6,772 nucleotides of DNA, taken from contig WTGE01000372.1 of NCBI GenBank assembly GCA_011525445.1, positions 1 to 6,772 of the forward strand. The letters are read 5' to 3'. Shown in pieces: positions 1 through 3,743 of this stretch (its first letter is position 1; each line of letters opens with the position of its first letter). The stretch is from Synechococcus sp. CO36386bin_37 (GTDB lineage: Bacteria > Cyanobacteriota > Cyanobacteriia > PCC-6307 > Cyanobiaceae). The notes beneath the pieces were generated by a model. The model did no database searches. It was not told the origin of the DNA and worked only from the letters and a program-made list of their open reading frames with translations. A program made the translations under genes and the position numbers.

Positions 1-2
1 GG

Positions 3-188
3 GGGGGATCCTTCGCTCTGGGGTCGGGCTCGCATTTGCGCGGTTCACGGCGGAGGCTGGCCTGCGCGAGTGCCAGGTTCGATGCTGCCGGCCGGCTGGG
101 CGGCGACAACGTTCTGATTGTGCTTGATGCCATGACTGATCCGGTTGATGTCCGCAAACTACACCCAATAAGGATCCGTATCAAGTGA
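3..188 (+). CDS. 3' end of an unidentified upstream gene (partial)
   Basis: An open frame (codons starting at 3, 6, 9 and so on) runs in from the window edge and ends at TGA 186-188. I do not recognise the product. The last 30 or so residues (about GRLGGDNVLIVLDAMTDPVD, then a basic RKLHPIRIRIK tail) read like real protein, with a hydrophobic beta-strand-like VLIVLDA. The first 25 codons in this frame are rich in Arg and Ser and less convincing. The +2 frame over 2-78 reads more naturally (SGVGLAFARFTAEAGL), so a frameshift or sequencing error near 75-85 is possible. The TGA overlaps the candidate GTG start at 185 of the next gene as GTGA, which suggests translational coupling. That the segment is coding is inferred; the product is unknown. 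Confidence 0.4.
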   Translation, partial: GGSFALGSGSHLRGSRRRLACASARFDAAGRLGGDNVLIVLDAMTDPVDVRKLHPIRIRIK

Positions 189-226
189 CGAAGGGAGAAA
201 TCGTTCCTGATCATGTGACCAAGGGA
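185..226 (+). repeat. Direct repeat GTGAC(G/C)AAGGGA at two candidate start codons
   Basis: The 12-mer GTGACGAAGGGA at 185-196 recurs as GTGACCAAGGGA at 215-226, an 11 of 12 match exactly 30 bases apart and in the same reading frame. Each copy begins with a GTG that could start the 185-937 gene. The AAGGGA of the first copy is Shine-Dalgarno-like but lies about 18 bases before GTG 215, too far for normal use. The repeat could be a small in-frame duplication that created a second start, or chance. Confidence 0.5.
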
Positions 227-937
227 TACAAGGATTCCCTTGACGAGGGGCGGCGCGCCATGGCGCATTTGATTCATGTTTGGCACGAGCGCAACGGCTG
301 GTCTCACAAAGTGTTGCCAGCTCTCGCCGATGCCCTCGACCTTGGCCGTGTACACAATTCACAGATTTCGAACTTGCGCAACGGCAAGCTCGCCTCGCCT
401 GGTCCTGAGGTATTCCTGGCTCTTGGCCAGGCCAATGCGGTTTTGGAGGCAGGTTTGGAACCGATTCGGGAGCATCTCGCTGAGGTCCATCCCGACCTGC
501 TGAAGGTGCTTTCAGCCAGTGCAGTCCCTCTGATCAGCGCAAGCGGGCGTCCGCTCGGCGCTGGCGAGCTCCTGGAAATTTTTGTGGGATTGGCTCCCCT
601 GCCACCAGGGTTTGACTGGCGCATTGATGCCAAGGAGGCGGCGGCTCTTAGTGCTGCTTTGGCTGACTGCCTCTGTGGTGGAAAGTCCTGGCGTCAATGT
701 CGCGAGCATGTGATGGAGGCATATCCAGTGACCAGGTCGCAGCGCAGGGAGCGATTCGCTGCTGTGATGGCGGGTCTCCGGGATTACTCATCAGATGAAT
801 TGGACGGAGAATTTTTAGATCTTCATGCCACTTATCTTTCACTCAAGGGTGAAAACGCCATCACACCTGCAGCATTCCTTGACGAATTGCGCCGTCGAAA
901 CCCATTGATCAGCGATCGCGATGATCAGCCGGAATAG
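185..937 (+). CDS. Conserved-looking hypothetical protein with N-terminal helix-turn-helix-like segment
   Basis: This 250-residue soluble protein has no signal peptide or membrane segment. Residues 39-84 (from WSHKVLPALADALDLG through SQISNLRNGK to FLALGQAN) have the pattern of a Cro/C1-type helix-turn-helix: an LADALDLG-like helix, a turn, then a polar recognition-like helix before an SPGPEVFLALGQAN helix. The rest (about 95-240) appears mostly helical and carries a Trp/Cys-containing stretch (CLCGGKSWRQCREHVMEAY, 162-180) and an acidic DELDGEFLDLHATYLSL helix. I know of no function for it. It resembles conserved unknown proteins of marine Synechococcus, but that is from memory. The start is uncertain. 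GTG 185 overlaps the upstream TGA and has a weak AGGA at 171-174. GTG 215 lies in a repeat of the same 12-base context, and ATG 260 would remove only the disordered-looking N-terminus. Its 3' end overlaps the convergent desaturase by 13 bp. A DNA-binding role is a guess. Confidence 0.8.
   Translation: MTKGEIVPDHVTKGYKDSLDEGRRAMAHLIHVWHERNGWSHKVLPALADALDLGRVHNSQISNLRNGKLASPGPEVFLALGQANAVLEAGLEPIREHLAEVHPDLLKVLSASAVPLISASGRPLGAGELLEIFVGLAPLPPGFDWRIDAKEAAALSAALADCLCGGKSWRQCREHVMEAYPVTRSQRRERFAAVMAGLRDYSSDELDGEFLDLHATYLSLKGENAITPAAFLDELRRRNPLISDRDDQPE
906..927. terminator. Possible bidirectional hairpin at the convergent gene ends
   Basis: TGATCA at 906-911 is repeated at 922-927 and, being self-complementary, forms a 6-bp stem. 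Inside it, 913-914 can pair with 919-920 around an ATCG tetraloop, with one mismatch (912/921). The structure covers the last codons of the plus-strand hypothetical gene, and its right arm contains the stop codon of the minus-strand desaturase. The position suits a shared transcription end or mRNA 3' stabiliser. Neither strand has a U-tract after it, so classical intrinsic termination is doubtful. Confidence 0.3.
912..919. repeat. HIP1 octamer GCGATCGC
   Basis: GCGATCGC is the highly iterated palindrome characteristic of many cyanobacterial genomes, and I noticed one copy in the window. It lies in the last codons of the 185-937 gene and forms the core of the inverted repeat at 906-927. It is weak support for a cyanobacterial origin, because many marine picocyanobacteria do not over-represent the motif. 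Confidence 0.6.
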
Positions 938-1836
938 CGCGCTTGACGCACTTTGCGGGTGAGACCGAGGCGGCGCAACAAACGGATGTGCATCCAGGTG
1001 ATGTCGACCTCAAACCAGCGCAGTCCATGCCTGGCGCTGTCGGGATAAGCATGGTGATTGTTATGCCATCCCTCGCCGAAGGAGAGAACGGCAACCCACC
1101 AGCAGTTTCGAGACAAGTCAGGGCTGTTGAAGTTGCGGTAGCCAAAGGCATGGGTGGCTGAATTCACCAGCCAGGTCACGTGGTAGACCACCGCGAGTCT
1201 CAAGGGGATCGCCCAAAGCACAAGGCCAACACCACCCCCGTGAATGCCTGCTGCTTCTCCGTACCAATAAAGCGCTAACCCCAGCGGGATCTGGAGCAAC
1301 AGGAACCAGCGATCGAGCCAAACATAAAACCGATCCTTGAGCAGATCACCTGCATAGCGATGCTTCTCTTTCAGTGCGGGGATGTCGTGGAGCATCCACT
1401 CGCTATGGCTCCACCAGAGGCCTCGCCCTGCATCATGGTGATCATTGGGTTGATCTGAAAAGCGGTGATGGTGCCGATGCAGGGCCACCCAATCGATCGG
1501 TCCGCTCTGAGCAGCCAGAGTGCCCATGACCACGAGAATCCGCTCCAGCCAGCCCGGTACCTCGAAGCTGCGATGCGCGACCAGCCGATGGAGCCCCAGG
1601 GTGACCCCCAGAACGGTCGTCCAGTAAAGAACTCCGAAGGCCACGAAGCCTTGCCAGCTCCAAAAGCGCGGCAGCAGTGCCACACAAGCCAGAACATGAA
1701 TCACAACCATGAAGCTGGTTGTCCCGGCTTTCAGGCGACGCTGTTGTGCGGGCAGCTTCTGGCGTGGAGTTCTCAGTGCTGCGCGGATTCGCAGTTCACG
1801 GTTGGTGCTGGTGTCAGCCTGGGTGGATGTGACCAA
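925..1836 (-). CDS. desC: Acyl-lipid desaturase, DesC-like delta-9 fatty acid desaturase
   Basis: Membrane-bound di-iron desaturase, 303 residues from the chosen start. Three histidine boxes are intact: HRLVAH (83-88, in GLHRLVAHRSFEVP), HRHHH (120-124, followed by RFSD) and HNNHH (258-262, in GEGWHNNHHAYPDSARHG). This arrangement is that of cyanobacterial DesC, a ferredoxin-dependent enzyme that puts the first double bond at the delta-9 position of acyl chains on membrane glycerolipids. Hydrophobic segments at about 41-57, 62-82, 96-112, 176-194 and 203-225 match the usual four-helix plan with cytosolic His boxes. The start is TTG 1836, six bases after a perfect AAGGAG (minus strand, 1848-1843). 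The frame stays open to 2031, but that extension would overlap the divergent gene and is Cys-rich and unlike the family. It ends 13 bp inside the convergent 185-937 gene. Regiospecificity (delta-9) is inferred from family resemblance. Confidence 0.92.
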   Translation of the reverse strand: MVTSTQADTSTNRELRIRAALRTPRQKLPAQQRRLKAGTTSFMVVIHVLACVALLPRFWSWQGFVAFGVLYWTTVLGVTLGLHRLVAHRSFEVPGWLERILVVMGTLAAQSGPIDWVALHRHHHRFSDQPNDHHDAGRGLWWSHSEWMLHDIPALKEKHRYAGDLLKDRFYVWLDRWFLLLQIPLGLALYWYGEAAGIHGGGVGLVLWAIPLRLAVVYHVTWLVNSATHAFGYRNFNSPDLSRNCWWVAVLSFGEGWHNNHHAYPDSARHGLRWFEVDITWMHIRLLRRLGLTRKVRQARYSG

Positions 1837-1842
1837 AACAGT

Positions 1843-1848
1843 CTCCTT
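1843..1848 (-). promoter_or_regulatory. Ribosome binding site deciding the TTG start of the desaturase
   Basis: On the minus strand AAGGAG is followed by six bases (ACTGTT) and then TTG at 1836. It is the only strong Shine-Dalgarno match in the N-terminal part of this frame. It favours the rare TTG over ATG codons further upstream, which lie in or close to the divergent gene. Confidence 0.6.
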
Positions 1849-1862
1849 GCACCGAATCTGAT

Positions 1863-1897
1863 GACTCAGGCGACAAAAGGTCGGTGAATCATGAGTC
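1863..1897. promoter_or_regulatory. Nested inverted repeat in the divergent desaturase / PLP-enzyme intergenic region
   Basis: GACTCA (1863-1868) pairs with TGAGTC (1892-1897), enclosing a second inverted repeat CGAC (1871-1874) / GTCG (1880-1883) around AAAAG. Further 4-bp repeats follow: TTCG/CGAA (1900-1913) and GCAC-AAAAA-GTGC (1928-1940). The whole lies between the divergent starts at 1836 and 1953, so it could be an operator or a structured leader for either gene. No known riboswitch consensus, including the glycine riboswitch, was recognised. Stems are short, so chance is possible. Confidence 0.3.
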
Positions 1898-1911
1898 GGT
1901 TCGAAGATGCG

Positions 1912-1942
1912 AATGTAAAAGACCCCAGCACAAAAAGTGCAA
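1912..1942 (-). promoter_or_regulatory. Weak candidate promoter for the desaturase
   Basis: On the minus strand TTGCAC (1942-1937) and TACATT (1917-1912) resemble -35 and -10 hexamers separated by 19 bases, slightly longer than optimal. Transcription from here would give a leader of about 70 bases before TTG 1836. This is a pattern match only; spacing and hexamers are imperfect. Confidence 0.2.
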
Positions 1943-1952
1943 ATCAGCATTG

Positions 1953-3260
1953 ATGGATTCCAAACACGGGGTGATCGCAGGGCTTGCCGGAGAGGCGGAA
2001 GTGTGGGCTCGCGCTCGTATCCAGAAAGCAAGGGATCGGCTGAGGCCTTTGGCAGAGCAACGCACGGCCGGGGTGTCCGTTCGCTTGGAAAAAGTGCTGG
2101 ATGCCTTTGCTGCTGAGCGCGTTGGTACCCAGCACTTTGCCTCCGTGAGCGGCTATGGCCATGGAGATCAGGGGCGGGAAGTGCTCGATCGCGTGTTCGC
2201 CAGGGTTCTGGATGCGGATGCTGCTGCTGTGCGTCTTCAATTTGTCAGCGGTACGCACGCCATTGCTGCCGCTTTGTTTGGAGTGTTGCGCCCCGGAGAG
2301 CGGATGCTGTCCATCACGGGCCGGCCTTACGACACTCTTGAGGAGGTGATTGGTCTGCGGGGCGAGGGTCAGGGATCCCTGCGGGAGTTTGGGGTGCAAT
2401 ACGACGAGCTCCCTTTGCTCGCATCCGGTGCGGTGGATGAAATCGCCTTGGAGGAGGCCCTCGACACTCCTTGCCGACTGGTGTTGCTCCAGCGCAGCTG
2501 TGGATACAGCTGGCGTCCGTCGCTGTCTGTGAACACGATCGGCCGCCTCTGTGAACGCATTCACGCCCGCCAGCCTGATTGCGTGTGTTTCGTGGATAAC
2601 TGCTATGGGGAGTTGGTGGAAGACCGGGAACCCCCTGGCGTGGGCGCTGATCTGGTGGCAGGTTCCCTAATTAAAAATTTGGGGGGCACGATCGCCCCCG
2701 CTGGCGGTTATGTGGCCGGCCGTGCCTCTCTTGTGGAACAGGCCTGCTGCAGGCTGACGGCTCCAGGCATCGGCAGTGAGGGGGGAAGTGGTTTTGATCT
2801 GCATCGTCTGCTGTTGCAAGGCTTGTTTCTTGCTCCGCAAATGGTGGCGGAGGCTCTCATTGGCTCTGATCTGGTGGCAGAAGTATTTGCCGATCTTGGT
2901 TATCCCGTGCAGCCCTCTGTTGGTGCTTACCGTAGTGACCTCATCCAGGCGGTTCGGATCGGAGACCCCAAGGCCTTGAAATTGATCTGTAGGTCGTTTC
3001 AAGGGGCTTCACCGATTGGCTCCTATCTCGATCCGGTGCCTGCAGAGATGCCAGGTTATGACAGTGATCTGGTGATGGCAGGTGGCACCTTCATCGATGG
3101 AAGCACCAGTGAATTTTCTGCTGATGCTCCTCTGCGAGCCCCCTTCAACTTGTACGTGCAAGGCGGCACCCATCGTGCCCATGTTGAGTTGGCATTGATC
3201 AGGGCGCTCTCCGCTCTGGTGACAGCAGGCTGGATTGATCTGGCGCAGACTGGGAAATAA
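1953..3260 (+). CDS. PLP-dependent 'aluminium resistance / methionine gamma-lyase-like' family protein
   Basis: This 435-residue fold-type I PLP enzyme belongs to the family annotated as aluminium resistance protein or methionine gamma-lyase-like (Bacillus YnbB relatives, about 420 residues). Family landmarks are GYGHGD (67-72), SGTHAIAAAL (99-108), GRPYDTLEEVIG (Tyr126, Asp127; likely cofactor contacts), FVDNCYGELVE (Asp215, Tyr218) and GSLIKNLGG with Lys241, the expected Schiff-base lysine. The C-terminal domain ends with GGTFIDGSTSEFS and VQGGTHRAHVELAL. Physiological substrate and role are not established, and the aluminium name comes from old annotation. The frame is open from ATG 1884, but ATG 1953 gives the usual family N-terminus, so I chose it; no clear Shine-Dalgarno precedes it. 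The stop is 17 bases before gcvH, which suggests co-transcription with gcvHP. The assignment to the family is firm, the reaction is not. Confidence 0.9.
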   Translation: MDSKHGVIAGLAGEAEVWARARIQKARDRLRPLAEQRTAGVSVRLEKVLDAFAAERVGTQHFASVSGYGHGDQGREVLDRVFARVLDADAAAVRLQFVSGTHAIAAALFGVLRPGERMLSITGRPYDTLEEVIGLRGEGQGSLREFGVQYDELPLLASGAVDEIALEEALDTPCRLVLLQRSCGYSWRPSLSVNTIGRLCERIHARQPDCVCFVDNCYGELVEDREPPGVGADLVAGSLIKNLGGTIAPAGGYVAGRASLVEQACCRLTAPGIGSEGGSGFDLHRLLLQGLFLAPQMVAEALIGSDLVAEVFADLGYPVQPSVGAYRSDLIQAVRIGDPKALKLICRSFQGASPIGSYLDPVPAEMPGYDSDLVMAGGTFIDGSTSEFSADAPLRAPFNLYVQGGTHRAHVELALIRALSALVTAGWIDLAQTGK

Positions 3261-3270
3261 CTGCATCCGC

Positions 3271-3285
3271 CGGCCCAATGGCCTT
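3271..3285 (+). promoter_or_regulatory. Start-site context of gcvH (copy 1 of shared motif)
   Basis: CGGCCCAATGGCCTT places the ATG at 3278-3280. The same 15 bases with a single change occur at the gcvP ATG (3729-3743). There is no purine-rich Shine-Dalgarno sequence in the 20 bases upstream, so initiation here may depend on coupling or on another recognition feature. Confidence 0.5.
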
Positions 3286-3667
3286 TGACTTTCCTGACCA
3301 GTGTCGGTTTGCCGATAGTCATGAGTATGTGCGGCAAGAAGCTGAGCTCGTGAGAATTGGCCTCAGTGCCTATGCGGTTGATCAACTTGGAGACATTGTG
3401 TTTGTGGATCTGCCTGAGGTGGGTGCGGAGCTCAATCGGGGAAACAGCTTCGGAACCGTCGAATCGGTGAAGGCCGTGGAGGAGATGTATGCCCCGATCA
3501 CGGGTGAAGTGATCGAGCGCAACGAAGCTGTTCTCGCCAATCCCGAGGAGCTTCAGAATGACCCCCATGGAGAGGGTTGGCTCCTGGTCATTCGTCCATC
3601 GGAGTTGTCTCAAATTGAGGAGATGATGGATTCCCTTACGTACTCCGCCAAAGTGGCCGCTGCTTGA
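3278..3667 (+). CDS. gcvH: Glycine cleavage system H protein
   Basis: GcvH is the lipoyl carrier of the glycine cleavage system. It accepts the aminomethyl group from P-protein, presents it to T-protein and is reoxidised by L-protein (dihydrolipoyl dehydrogenase). The 129-residue length is normal for the family. Lys65 in the [20 protein letters not shown] motif (58-76) is the lipoylation site, and the following Pro-Ile-Thr-Gly turn, NPELLN-like segment ([16 protein letters not shown], 88-103) and WLLVI strand are all typical. ATG 3278 is 17 bases after the upstream stop and has no Shine-Dalgarno sequence; it sits in the string CGGCCCAATG, which is repeated at the gcvP start. The gene lies between the PLP enzyme and gcvP, in an apparent operon lacking gcvT. 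Confidence 0.97.
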   Translation: MAFDFPDQCRFADSHEYVRQEAELVRIGLSAYAVDQLGDIVFVDLPEVGAELNRGNSFGTVESVKAVEEMYAPITGEVIERNEAVLANPEELQNDPHGEGWLLVIRPSELSQIEEMMDSLTYSAKVAAA

Positions 3668-3728
3668 CGGGTGCCTCAACGGCTGTCACCGCTGGGGCGA
3701 CTTTCCTTAAAGTCTCATCCTCTGCGGT

Positions 3729-3743
3729 CGGCCCAATGACCTT
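3729..3743 (+). promoter_or_regulatory. Start-site context of gcvP (copy 2 of shared motif)
   Basis: CGGCCCAATGACCTT places the ATG at 3736-3738 and matches the gcvH start context at 14 of 15 positions. The match supports ATG 3736 over the upstream TTG 3664 as the gcvP start. The 68-base gap between the gcvH stop and this ATG holds nothing else that I recognise. Confidence 0.5.

Noticed and set aside
1465..1887. Plus-strand open frame opposite the desaturase (140 codons)
   Set aside because: It is antisense to the first two histidine boxes and the N-terminal membrane region of the desaturase; the translated sequence shows no protein-like pattern.
1884..1952. N-terminal extension of the PLP enzyme to ATG 1884
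   Set aside because: The added 23 residues are Lys-, Arg- and Cys-rich and not family-like, and they cover the intergenic region with inverted repeats. ATG 1953 gives the usual length.
1837..1952. Glycine riboswitch ahead of the gcv block
   Set aside because: I looked for the conserved glycine aptamer core elements and the tandem arrangement; nothing matching fits in this 116-base region.
1837..2031. N-terminal extension of the desaturase to an ATG at 2031
   Set aside because: It would overlap the divergent PLP-enzyme gene by 79 bases, is Cys-rich and unlike the family, and the TTG at 1836 has a perfect AAGGAG at good spacing.
1944..2564. Minus-strand open frame opposite the PLP-enzyme gene (206 codons)
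   Set aside because: It is antisense to conserved PLP-enzyme motifs, has no family resemblance, and no ribosome binding site was evident.
2661..2684. AT-rich patch inside the PLP-enzyme gene
   Set aside because: It encodes the conserved GSLIKNLGG motif, and its Ile, Lys and Asn codons explain the composition; no regulatory meaning is needed.
3056..3679. Minus-strand open frame spanning gcvH and the end of the PLP-enzyme gene (207 codons)
   Set aside because: It is a shadow frame across two confident genes and their junction; no domain is visible.
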